64,000 nt of DNA from Cephalotrichum gorgonifer. Lineage: Eukaryota; Ascomycota; Sordariomycetes; Microascales; Microascaceae. The notes below the pieces were generated by a model. That model was not told the DNA's origin. It did no database searches and was given only the letters and a program-made list of their open reading frames with translations. The stretch lies in the NCBI GenBank assembly GCA_900312665.1, contig ONZQ02000001.1, positions 2,519,248 through 2,583,247 of the forward strand. Reading direction: 5' to 3'. Position 1 is the stretch's first letter. Every line of letters begins with the position of its first letter. A program made the translations under genes and the position numbers. Below are positions 10,841 through 20,853 of the stretch, in pieces.

Positions 10841-11745
10841 GTCGCTCTCTGAGAGAGAGCCTGGGGGTATGTGTTCAGAGCCGAGGTGGTGGAGGCTCGG
10901 AGTTGAGGTTGATCTTACGGGGATGGGTGGCATGGGTAGCCTACGGGCGATTTAATGTATTATTGAGAAGGAATTGAGTGAAACGGCGTGGCATGGTTTG
11001 ACGGTTAGCTGGCGATGGGAGCTTGGCGTTATATGATTCAGAAGGATGGGTAACAGTGGTGTGTGGAGGACTTTTTTTTTCCTCGTATGTTTACGGAGAG
11101 ATTCAACTTTTGAGGAATGCTTTTTAGAGCTTAGAAGTAATAGTGTTTTTTCAACTGTTAAACTTTATTATTCACGGGGCTGAATACGAATCCTGAATGT
11201 GAAGGTGGACTGGAATGTGAAAGTGAATGTGAAAGTGAATGTGAATGCACTTAAATGAACCGTGAATTTTGGGACAAGGGGAGGGACCAGTCTGTGCCAG
11301 GTGGGAGGTAAAGTCCGGGCGTACCAGCCAGCTGCGTGCCGCCTGGCATGGCTGTTGACTGGAACAGTTGCGCACGGGCCACTCGACATTCTGGTCACCA
11401 CCCTGACTTTGGACTTTCGTTGGACTTCAAATATCCAGAATCAAGAATCAACGAATACTATTCCACTATTCACGCTGCCCTGGATTGCGGCTTCCCTTTT
11501 TCTATCCACTATTTACCGTCTGCGGTCCAATTCCTCAATTCTTTCCCCCAACCCGATGAACAACGGCCCGATGAATGGTTGACCCCGACACTGGGCATGC
11601 CACTGGGCTTTCTATGTTTCTAGTCGAAGCACCAATTTGAATACGACCCTGCCCGTTGACGGCGAACTTCGACTCCAGACCCAAGTCGTATCGAGACATA
11701 GCACGCCGCCTTCCATCCCCGAACGACGCCGAGAATCGCCACACC
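10841..11745. other. Intergenic: tra1 3' region and bur1 promoter
   Basis: No coding potential was found. It holds the tra1 3' end, an AT-rich stretch near 11080-11170, a GTGAAA/GTGAAT repeat (11217-11246), and pyrimidine-rich sequence before the bur1 ATG. The short frames here are repeat translations or start at non-ATG codons. Confidence 0.7.
11217..11246. repeat. GTGAAA-GTGAAT tandem repeat
   Basis: Two and a half perfect copies of a 12-bp unit (GTGAAAGTGAAT), with degenerate GTGAA-type copies just upstream from about 11195. A simple-sequence tract in the bur1 upstream region with no evident function. Confidence 0.8.
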
Positions 11746-13679
11746 ATGGCCTCCGGGTCGCCGGAAGATGGCGCCGCCGCCGTCAACTTCGCCATCGCGC
11801 ATCAGCGACCGAAATCAAGCTTCCGGGGATGTTCGCGGATTGGGGACTACGAAGTGCTGGGGAAGCTCGGCGAAGGAACCTTCGGGTAAGTTGACCCGGC
11901 CGGGATGGTCTCCCTTCCCATGTTTCCGCTGGTGCCCTTGCCCCGTCGACGGAGCGCCATAGGCTGATGCGGTGCCGGTTCAGAGAGGTCCATCGGGCCC
12001 GATCGCGTAAGACAAATGCGATCGTCGCGCTCAAGAAGATCATAATGCACCACGAGAAGGACGGGTTTCCCATCACCTCGCTGCGGGAGATTCGCCTTCT
12101 GAAGCTGCTCTCCCACAAGAATGTCGTCCACCTCGAGGACATGGCTGTCGAGCACTCCCAGAGGCCGAGTCAGTATTCCATATGCCCCCCCCCTTCTTCC
12201 CACCTCTCCCAAGCCTAGATATGGACATACTGCTAACATGGTTGCAGGCGACAAGAGGAAAAAGCCCATCATGCATATGGTGATGCCCTACCTCGACCAC
12301 GACCTGTCCGGGCTCCTCGACAACCCCTCGGTCCACTTCACCGAGCCGCAGATCAAGTGCTACATGCTCCAGCTTCTCGAGGGGCTCCGCTATCTCCACG
12401 ACAGGAATATCCTCCACCGTGACATGAAGGCAGCGAATCTTCTCATCAACAACCAGGGAATCTTGCAGATTGCCGATTTCGGCCTCGCTAGATTCTACGA
12501 GGGGCCTCGACCGAAGCCCGGCCAGGCTGTAGGCGAGGGTAGAAGAGAATACACAGGGCTCGTGGTTACGCGGTGGTATCGCCCGCCTGAGCTCTTGTTG
12601 AACCTCAAGCGGTACACGACAGCTATTGACGTCTGGGGTGTCGGGTGAGTGTGGCAAGGGTACACCCTTCTCCGTGGGCCAATCACTGACTGTACCTAGT
12701 TGTGTGTTTGGCGAGATGCTTTCGGGGAAGCCCATCCTCGCGGGCGAGAGCGACGCACACCAGCTAGAGATTATCTGGGACCTCGTGGGTTCGCCTACGG
12801 AGGATAACATGCCGGGATGGAAGAACCTACCTGGTGCGGAGGTCTTGTCGCCGCGTCCAAGGCCAGGATGTCTTGCTACCCGGTTCAGAGAGTATGTTGG
12901 CACAAACCCACACACCCCGGACGCACTAGGCTAACCTCATTATCTACAGGCACGGATCGGGGGCGATATCGCTGCTCAAGGACCTGCTCGCGCTGAACTG
13001 GAAGACGAGGATAAATGCCGTCGACGCCCTCCAGCACCCGTACTTCAAGATGGTACCGCTACCGGCCAACCCCGCCGACCTCCCTACCTTTGAGGACAGC
13101 CACGAGTTCGACAGGCGCAAGTTCCACGACCGCAGGGGGGTGCTCCCACCCGCTCCGAAAGGAGGGACGGTGGGTAAAGGTCCCGATAGCAACGGCGCAG
13201 CAGCGGGCATGAACGCCTCGGACGCGTACGCGAGCCGGAACGGCGTCAGCGTGCCTCGGTACCCCGGACCTGGGCAGGGACCTGGACCCAGGAACGGCGA
13301 TGAGCGGCGGCCAGCGTGGCAGAGGGGCGAACGGGGCCTCCCGCCGCGGCCACCGCCACCGGAGAGGAACGGGTGGGACGGCGACGACGCATACCGCGAT
13401 AGGGACCGTCGAGCGCCGAGTGCGAGTAAGGGTGCTAGAGCGCCCGATGTAGACACATATATCCCCAGCTACGGGAGGGAACGGGAGGCCGGCCGACCGC
13501 CGAGGGAAGATGGTGGGAGGCACAGGGACGAGCGGTCGAGGGGGGAGGATTGGTCGTCGAGGGGAGGGGAGCGGCGGAGATGGGAGGAGAGGGAGCGGTG
13601 GCATGAAGGGGGGGGACATCGGCGGACGAGGAGTCGTAGTCGGTCCCCTGTAAGGGAGCGGGATGTTTACCGTCGGTAA
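11746..13679 (+). CDS. bur1: Bur1/CDK9-type cyclin-dependent kinase
   Basis: Cyclin-dependent Ser/Thr kinase of the P-TEFb/Bur class, which phosphorylates Spt5 and the RNA polymerase II C-terminal domain during elongation (family knowledge). Exons: 11746-11885, 11984-12168, 12248-12644, 12700-12891, 12950-13679; 547 residues. Seen: a glycine loop GEGTFG split by intron 1; the catalytic Lys in VALKK; a PITSLREI helix (PSTAIRE equivalent); HRD with Asp about 167; DFG with Asp about 185; and a T-loop ending VVTRWYRPPE. The kinase domain is followed by an Arg/Gly/Pro-rich disordered tail of about 220 residues that ends in RS-like repeats. The ATG at 11746 was chosen because the frame further upstream opens only on TTG. 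Intron 2 has a less common GTCAGT donor. Bur1 rather than Cdk7 or Cdk12 is inferred from the DKRKKP insert and the overall layout. Confidence 0.93.
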
Positions 13680-14100
13680 GGGCGAGGGGCGAGGGGCGAG
13701 GGAGGCTAGTTGCCCGTTAAAGGCAGCTCGTTCATGCTCTTGAGGTCACTGAGAATGGAAACGGAATGAGAAGGGCAGGAGGACATGGCGTTGAGGACAC
13801 AACGCATAAAGGGGCGCTAAGGGCGCAACGGCTTCATAACGATTCCCCCCGGGGACGGTCAAATATTGGCTCTTGGCTTCTTTCTTTTTTTTTTCCTTAA
13901 CTCGTGTATAAACAGCGGGGGAAGGGGATATTCGGTTAATTTACATCAACGTTAGGCGGTGTCTAACGAAACAGGGAAAGAAATAAAATATGAAAGAAAC
14001 TGCAAGCCAAGACTCCTTCCAATCGATGTGTGGGGATATGAGTAAGAGAGCACAAAAATCTGCTCTTATGCGCGTCTGAAGCAATGTCCATGGAAAGCTC
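13680..14100. other. Convergent intergenic: bur1 3' region
   Basis: AT-rich 3' sequence between bur1 and the leftward membrane-protein gene, with a T-run near 13880-13895 and AATAAAAT at 13981-13988. No gene seen. Confidence 0.6.
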
Positions 14101-15086
14101 TCAACCAGCCGCCTCGGAAAAGCCCGAGTCCTCAAGGCTAAATTTAACCCTGCGTGGTCGCGTGCCGCCTTCCGCGGCGGCGCCGTCAGGTGTGTGCGCG
14201 CGGGTATGCTTTCGCAGGACGGGGGTGTGCCTTCTCAGAGAGGACTTGATAATAGGAGGCCCCACGACGGGATGAGTGATACGGGCATGCAGCATCGACT
14301 TAGGTTCCGAGTGGATCGGAGCCGGGTCCGGGTCCGGGGTGTAGTCGAGACCCAGGAGGGAGGAGAGGATAGCGGAGGTTAGGTGGAGGGTCGCGCCGAC
14401 TAGCAAGCCTAGTATTGCGGCGGTGGCGAGCTATGGATGCATTAGTCTCTTGCTAGCCGCTTCTCTCGTGGGGAGCTCTCTTCTCTCGTTCTTCTCATTC
14501 TCTCTCCTTTTGTACGAGTATATTCTATTTTCATCCTGCCACTGTTGCACTTCTCGTCGGGAGGACAACCCCGAAATGGATTGGGCTTACAAAGGTATAG
14601 AGTGCCTAAAGCGGAAAAGAGGAAGAGAAAAATCAATAATCAGTCATGTACACTTCGATATAACGGGACCTTGCATGAGTGAGAACCATTCCCGAACCAA
14701 CGCCGGGGGGGAATGAAAAGCACACACAGCACACAAGTGGACACCACACACACCTTGAACTCGAGGAAGAATGAAGCGATGCCGGCAGCGAACACGAGCA
14801 GCGCCTGAAGGGGGTAGAGGGCCGGCGCGAGGACCACGGCGGCCAAGTCTGCCAGGGGCACCGCGATGCTGCCTAGGACCTGGAAGGGGAAGAGGAGGAC
14901 GGGCGGGGAGAGGACGAGGAGGGTGACGGACTCGATGGAGGCGAGGATGGAGGAGATGAGCTCGGCGGTGCCTAAGAGGAGGGCGAAGACGAGCGGGAAG
15001 AGGACGACGGTGATGAGGTTCGCTACGAGGGCGAAGGAGGTGGGGATTAGGGAGACGAGTGCGATTAGGGTCGCGAGGAGGGACAT
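14101..15086 (-). CDS. Multi-pass membrane protein of unknown function
   Basis: Not a family I recognise. Two exons give 220 residues: 15086-14754 and 14430-14101, joined in phase 0 across a 323-nt intron. The intron has a GTGTGT donor, a CTAAT branch site and a CATAG acceptor. Seen: very hydrophobic Leu/Ala/Val-rich segments over residues about 3-50, 53-110 and 112-137, giving four or five likely membrane spans. A hydrophilic Pro/His/Arg tail of about 80 residues follows and ends near RVKFSLEDSGF. The hydrophobic pattern continues across the splice junction, which is the main support for joining the exons. Without splicing, exon 1 would run on into an unrelated Cys-rich tail. The intron is long for this window, so an additional small exon cannot be excluded. 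It converges with bur1. Confidence 0.62.
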
Positions 15087-16210
15087 CTCGTATCCCGGAT
15101 GCCGTAGGGCCCAGGGCTCGGGGGGCCCGAGTGATGCTCTTGTGGGTATGTTGCAATGCGAGTTACTACTCGTATAGCGGTTCCGCGTTGGCTGGGAGCA
15201 TCGCGAGCGGCGGCGGCCCGCGGCCTGTCGTCGCGACGCAGGGATTCGCGCGATTCCTTTGACCTTCTGTATCTCCTCCTGCTGAAAGATGAATTAATTC
15301 GAAATATGGTTGGGATACAAAGCGAGGGTCGAAGGAAGACGTGTGGTCCGGCCGGGTATCGATTTACGTTGAGCAAGTTGAGCAAATTGAGCAAGTTGGG
15401 CGACAAAACCCTGCAATGCACGCCTTGAGCTAAGCTTTGTGGTTACGCAGGAGCGAGGGTGGCGGTAGAGGTTGACGCGGTTTAAGGTGAGATCATTGCG
15501 CACGGAAACCACAACTGCCAGTCCCAGGGAACCATGTGCCGCTGCACGTCCCAATGGATCCTCGACCTCCGAGTCCGACGCACGGGCCTCACAGCGGAGG
15601 AGCTTTCGAGCTGCTGCAGAAGCTCACTAATGCCCCCCCCAACCCCACCACCCGCTTGCAACTTGGAAGTACATTCTCTTAGTACATTAGGATTCCCCGT
15701 TAATATGAGTACTCATATATACATGGTGCTCCATGTCTCACCTCAATGAGGTTGATGTATCTTCTCGTATCTGCCATGCCTTATACCCACCCGACCTAGC
15801 ATAAGCAATATTACAACTGCGCTTAAGTGACCGCAAACAATCTCTGCGGACTCCCGTCCCACATTCCAGTTGGGCCCGTCTCGAGGCAAAAGATGGGGGG
15901 GCTTCCCTTTTCTGCTAGGACACACCGCCTAAATTTGCAAGTCAGGAAGAGGTAATGGTATGTGAGCAGGAGACTTTTCCTTGATTGAGCCAACGGGGGT
16001 ACGAGTACTTACTTACTTGGGACGAAAGCAAGATTTTTCTTTTCTCCTCCTCTTAATCTTACATACATATACCCATTGCTCCTCTTACTTGTATTGCTTC
16101 CCCCAAGTCACATATATCTATATCTCTATCCCCTTACTTTTTTTGGATAGCGGGTTTTCTTTGGTTTCACGTAAATCTACTACTACTACTCTAAGACACC
16201 TGTCACCATC
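15087..16210. other. Divergent intergenic: membrane-protein and NAP gene promoters
   Basis: No supported gene. It contains a 9-bp tandem repeat (15369-15404) and a long pyrimidine-rich run upstream of the NAP-family ATG (16020-16200), typical of fungal core promoters and 5' leaders. Confidence 0.6.
15369..15404. repeat. 9-bp tandem repeat (TTGAGCAAG)
   Basis: Three adjacent near-identical copies of TTGAGCAAG (the middle one ends in A) followed by a diverged fourth copy. Intergenic, no known role. Confidence 0.75.
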
Positions 16211-17511
16211 ATGTCCGAAATCCCAGAAAGCTCCGTCACCTACGAGCAGCTCGCGGACCTCGAGAGGGAGTTCGACGATGTTGAGGCCGAGATCAGTATG
16301 ACGACCCCTTCCCTCATCCCAGCCAGCGCCATCTTGCTGCCGTCGCTGCCGCAGCCCCTCCATCCGTCCCAGTCTTTATCCCAACCCCTGCCCCTGTCCC
16401 TGTTCCGATCTCGATCTCGATCCCGATCCCTGTCTCTGTCCCTATTCCTATCTCCATCCCTGCCCACCGTATCGTAACCAGGCCAGGTAAGAGCAGAACT
16501 AACGCGAGTTGTATCAGTCCGCCAGCAAGTAAAGCTCTCCCAGCCCCTCTACGAGAAGCGCGCGGTCCTCGTCGCCAAGATCCCCAACTTCTGGCCGCTC
16601 GTGCTTGAGCAGGCCCCGCCCGAGGTGGACGAGTACATCCAGCCCAGCGACTCGGCCATCCTCCTCGCCTCGCTCAAGTCCGTCTCCGTCGAGCACTTCG
16701 AGATCGACGCGGGCGGCGACCCCCGCTCCATCTCCATCAAGTGGGAGTTCGCCGAGAACGAGTACTTCGAGGACACCGTGCTGGAGAAGAAGTTCTGGTA
16801 CAGGCATGACAAGAGCCTCTCGTGGAGCGGCCTCGTGAGCGAGCCGGTCGAGGTGAAGTGGAAGGAGGGCAAGGACCTCACCGAGGGCATGCTCTCCCTC
16901 GTCAAGAAGGTGTGGGACGAGGAGCAGGCCGGCATCAAGGCGGGCAAGGAGGTTAAGGGCTGGACCGAGACCCGGAACGCGCTGAGGGAGAAGATCGACG
17001 CTACCGGGATGGGCGGCGTCAGCTTCTTCGCGTGGTTCGGCTTCATCGGGCGCCGCGTCTCGGCCGAGGAGAGTGTGGATGCTGATAAGCGCGAGAGGGA
17101 GAGGAGGCGGCTGAGGAGCGAGGGTAAGGAGGTCGCGAAGGAGGAGGAGGAGGAGGAGGAGGGCGAGGAGGAGACCGAGGAGGATATCCAGGAGGAGCTG
17201 GAGATCTTCCCCGGTGGCGACGACCTCGCCGTCGCGGTCTCTGAGGACCTGTGGCCTGCTGCCATCAAGCACTTCAGTAAGTTCTCATCGTCACCATCCT
17301 ACTATACCCCCTATACTTCCCGTAATTCTCGCCCTGGGAAGTGAGGATCATCGAGCTGACGGGTCCTTCTTCTCTATCCCTAGCGCTGGCCCTGGAGCAG
17401 GAGAACATGAGCGACTTCGACTTTGAGTCGGACGACGAGGTGCAGGACGTCGACATTGACGAGGTCGAGGAGGATACGTCCGCGCCGCCCAAGAAGAAGG
17501 CCAAGGTGTAA
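16211..17511 (+). CDS. NAP-family histone chaperone, SET/Vps75-like
   Basis: Nuclear histone chaperone of the NAP superfamily, expected to bind H2A-H2B or H3-H4 (family knowledge). Exons 16211-16295, 16518-17276 and 17384-17511 encode 323 residues. Seen: an N-terminal dimerisation helix (YEQLADLEREFDDVEAEI) that intron 1 cuts; the NAP signature IPNFWPLVL; the earmuff region with the FAENEYFED and FFAWFGF stretches; two acidic tracts, one Glu-rich near residue 210 and one Asp/Glu-rich at the C-terminus; and a terminal basic cluster PPKKKAKV that looks like a nuclear localisation signal. The compact size and lack of Nap1-type extensions favour SET/Vps75 over Nap1. The first intron (222 nt) is unusually long and filled with C/T-rich hexamers. 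Confidence 0.88.
16389..16465. repeat. C/T-rich hexamer tract in intron 1 of the NAP-family gene
   Basis: Interleaved degenerate units of the CCCTGT, CGATCT, CGATCC and CCTATT types inside the 16296-16517 intron. On the minus strand it reads as a GA-rich purine tract. Confidence 0.75.
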
Positions 17512-18882
17512 AGGCAAAAAATCCTTGGTTCTTGGGTAGTTGCTTTGCTTTGGGGTCAACTTCTTGGATTTATCGGGTAGTTTATTGGATACCCGTCAGG
17601 TGGAGAGGTTTATTACTCGTAATATTTTGGATAGTTGGCATGTGGCAGACTGCAGGTGATATTGTTTTACATCTTATTGGATGAATCGCACCGCACCTTG
17701 TTCCTCGGTTTCCCCTCCCCCCCCCCTTTTTTCCCTTTCTTTCTTCCCTGATATGTGTCCCTCCCGCGGCCAAATGGGGCCGCGTGTGACGTATGCGGGC
17801 GAGGTTGGCTCGCGCCGTATGCGCCGACTTTGCCGGCCCGTGTTCTCCGTCTTACTGTGCGCCGTTCTTTCGGGCCGGTGCTCTCCGTCTAACCGTGCGC
17901 CGACTTTCTTGGCCCAATTTTCTCCGTCTTGCCGGAGGACGGTTCTTGCCTGAGGACGCATCTTTCTAAAAGGACACGTCTAGTCGGAGGTGTCATGCGT
18001 CTTACTGAAGGCGAGTACATGTCTTTCTGGGGAACGCCACTCGCCGATAGCGCGAGCCCCGACACGAGCAGAGATCGCTGGTAAACGGGATGCTGCATGT
18101 TGATCCGACACCGGCGTGCTGAGGATTGAACTCCGTCGGCTATGGTTTGCTTGCACGGAGATATCGGCCGCCGCGTACCCGTACGTATGCAAGAATCGAT
18201 CTTTCGGCCTTTAAGAGCTAGACTTTGGGAACAAATCCTACCATCCTCGTAAGCTTAAACTAGGAAGGAAGGCGGATGACAATGCGACATGCCTCAAAGG
18301 CTGACAGGTTACCCCGAGCATCCACCTGCTCTTGTATGTGGACAGCATGTCCGCGGGGAAACTACTGGTACATTTTCCTCTGCTGCTTCTGCCTAAAAAG
18401 GGCACGCGGCCATGCAGCTCTCGGCTTTCTCGTGAAAATAGCTGCAAGCCCCAATGTCATTACTCCATTATTAGTCTTCTCTACTCCCAATGTCGCAGCT
18501 TCCAATTTCGACGTGGGGTAATATTATTAATCCGAAAACGGAAGGAAAGAGCGATGTAGCTATTCTCATGAGACACCATGACGGCCAATTTGTCAGCGCT
18601 GTTGTTGTGTGGCGGGATTGATGAAGATCGTGTACCTGATGTGACTGATGACTTGACTTAACTTGGACTTGGACTTAGAGGGTTTGTTGTTACACTACAT
18701 CTACATCAACGAGAGAGCTGAACTTGGGGTAGAAGAATATATTATGACCAAAGAATATAAAGTAGATGCATCGGTTCACCCTCCCTCGTGTTTTTTCTCT
18801 CATCGCCATTACAACAAACCATAGACGCTCTGTCATCATCGGGAATCATAATCATCTATCTCCAGGTCGAGCGATATCCAAC
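17512..18882. other. Intergenic: NAP gene 3' region and questin-oxidase-like gene promoter
   Basis: No credible gene. Holds a three-copy 38-bp tandem repeat (17821-17934). A 90-residue frame from 17681 to 17953 is largely a translation of that repeat. AT-rich sequence precedes the next gene. Confidence 0.6.
17821..17934. repeat. Three 38-bp tandem repeats
   Basis: Copies at 17821-17858, 17859-17896 and 17897-17934, all exactly 38 bp. Each starts GCGCCG, has a GGCC-containing core, and carries CTCCGTCT near its end. The copies are diverged at several positions, so the array is not recent. Confidence 0.8.
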
Positions 18883-20732
18883 ATGGCCACCCCGTACAAG
18901 GTCCTGATCACGCCGGACAACACCGGCCTCCTAAAGGTGGCCCAGACACCTGAGGTGGCGACCAAAGTCTCGGAGCTCATCCAGACCGACCTCGATGTGA
19001 GCTTGTCCCGGCCCGTCCCGTCCGTCCGTCCGGCACCCTTTTATGGCCGTATTATCGGCGCTGACTTACACGCTTCAAGACCCATCACGTCTTCTTTAAC
19101 GAGCGGGGCTTCCACGACCACGTAAGTCCGAAGTAACTTACACCATTCACTTACAGAACCCAGGTTATAACACAACATATCGAGATAGATCGTTCACCAC
19201 CTCCTGTCCCTCTATGGCACTGGCGCATCCCCCGCCGACATCCAGGCCGCCTACGAAAGGAACGCAGAGTACCAGTGGGATGCGAAGCCCACCCACAATG
19301 GCCTCCCGGACAGGCTCTCCGACTGGGACGAGGCGAAGAAGTACCTCGGAAGGGGTGACTACTACCCGGACCTCTTCCGCTTCTTCCAGTCCGAGCTCGA
19401 GAGGCTCGGATGGAGGGAGGGTCTGGTGAAATACCTTTTCGAGGGAAGCGAGCGAAGCGATGACCTCCTCCGGAGGATGTTTGCTGGTAGGCTAACCTTG
19501 TCCTTTGGTCTCATCACACACACCCCTCTCCAATGACATAGGAGGCAGACAGGGAGGGTCAGAATAGACTAACTCAGCTTTTTGTTTATTTTTTGTTTTG
19601 CTCCAGGACTACTCCACCCTATCATACAGCTCATGTATGGCGTCGAGTGGGAACAGCCCGCCATCGTGGCCGCGGCCCTAGCACAGGCCGCTGTCCACAA
19701 GGACACCCACAAAGACCTCTTCACGCTCTCAGACGCAGCCGCCGCCAAGGTGTCGGCGCCCATGCCAGCCATCCTGGACCTCTTCGCCGAGGCTAGGGCG
19801 AACGAGAAGCTGAAGACCTACCTGACTGATCCGGACGGCCCCAACACGAGTATCTTGATCACACAGGGTATAGACGATACCGTGGCGCTCGTGAAGAGAG
19901 TAAGGATAGGGGAGGCGGAGCTGGAGGAGCGGACGGCAGAGATGATACACGCTGCGGTGCTTGTTGCTAGCTCCGCTGCGGCGGCAGGAGGCGGGCAAGG
20001 GGGGAACAGGGAGCCGAGATATGACTTCTTCCTGATGTGAGACCCCCCCCCCCCCCCAAACACAAACACAAACACATTCCCATTCAATTCCTGTTTGGAA
20101 GAAAGTACCAGCAGGCTCATGGCGAGTATGTTTCGGCGGAGACTGCCGGTTTACTAATCCGACACCGACGTAGGCACCAGGTAAACCTAACCCCCATCTT
20201 CCTTACCCTCAACGCCCAGCCCTGGATCCCGACGGAGATGAAGCTCCGCATGTTGGAGTACAAGATCCGCAGTAACATCATCACCTACCTCGCTGTCGGG
20301 TGTCCGCCGCTCGACATCACGCCCGTCACGTCGTATAAGCCCCGTGACGAGACCCTGGTAGCCAAACCTTCGGGTAAGCCCATCCCAACCCCTGTCACTT
20401 CCCGTCCAGGACATCTCCTTTCCCTTCTTTTGTTCCTCCACCAAGGTGGGGAGGTCAGAAGGCCGGCCTCTAACATACGAATAGACCTCCTCCCGAGATT
20501 CTTCCCCGTCCAGGACGACGGGCATACGATCAAGCTTGCCCGATCCATCACCATCGCACAGCCCGTTCTAGAGAAGTACGAAGAGAAGGATTGGGCCGTC
20601 ATCAAGGGGGCGGATACCTGGCTCAAGCTGATGTACACGGTCCTCGACGCGACGGAGGACCCAGCGGTAACTAGGTATATCCGCGGGACTGGGTTCGAGG
20701 AGGCGTGGGAGGGGATCCCTGTTCGGAAGTGA
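18883..20732 (+). CDS. Questin oxidase-like protein (AflY/MdpL family)
   Basis: Member of the questin-oxidase-like family, whose characterised members act in Baeyer-Villiger-type ring opening of anthraquinones in polyketide pathways (family knowledge). The substrate here is unknown. Exons: 18883-18996, 19080-19121, 19189-19486, 19607-20036, 20174-20373, 20485-20732; 443 residues, close to family length. Family-like stretches: THHVFFNERGFHDH and IVHHLLSLYGTGASP near the N-terminus, HPIIQLMYGVEWEQP in the middle, YDFFLMHQVN across intron 4, and the GCPPLDI region near the C-terminus. All junctions keep frame and most introns have CTAAC-type branch sites. Intron 4 has 15 consecutive C just after its donor. 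No polyketide synthase or other pathway gene lies nearby, so it looks like a stand-alone homolog. It converges with pwp2, 121 bp away. Confidence 0.85.
20043..20057. repeat. C15 homopolymer in an intron
   Basis: Fifteen consecutive C (G15 on the minus strand), six bases after the start of the GTGAGA donor of intron 4 of the questin-oxidase-like gene. Confidence 0.85.
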
Positions 20733-20853
20733 AGGAGACATCTAAGACTGATGAGAAACGAGACTGGGGAGGGAAAGGGCATCATTACGCCTCGGATATT
20801 CCAAACTTTTTTTTTATAAACCAGAGACGCCTGTAAAAAATCTATGGTATTTC

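Noticed and set aside
16514..17272. Minus-strand 252- and 239-residue frames opposite the NAP-family gene
   Set aside because: Leu- or Ser-rich shadows of acidic coding sequence; no domain, and the plus strand carries a clear NAP protein.
17681..17953. 90-residue frame over the 38-bp repeats
   Set aside because: Mostly a translation of the tandem repeat and a pyrimidine run; no independent support.
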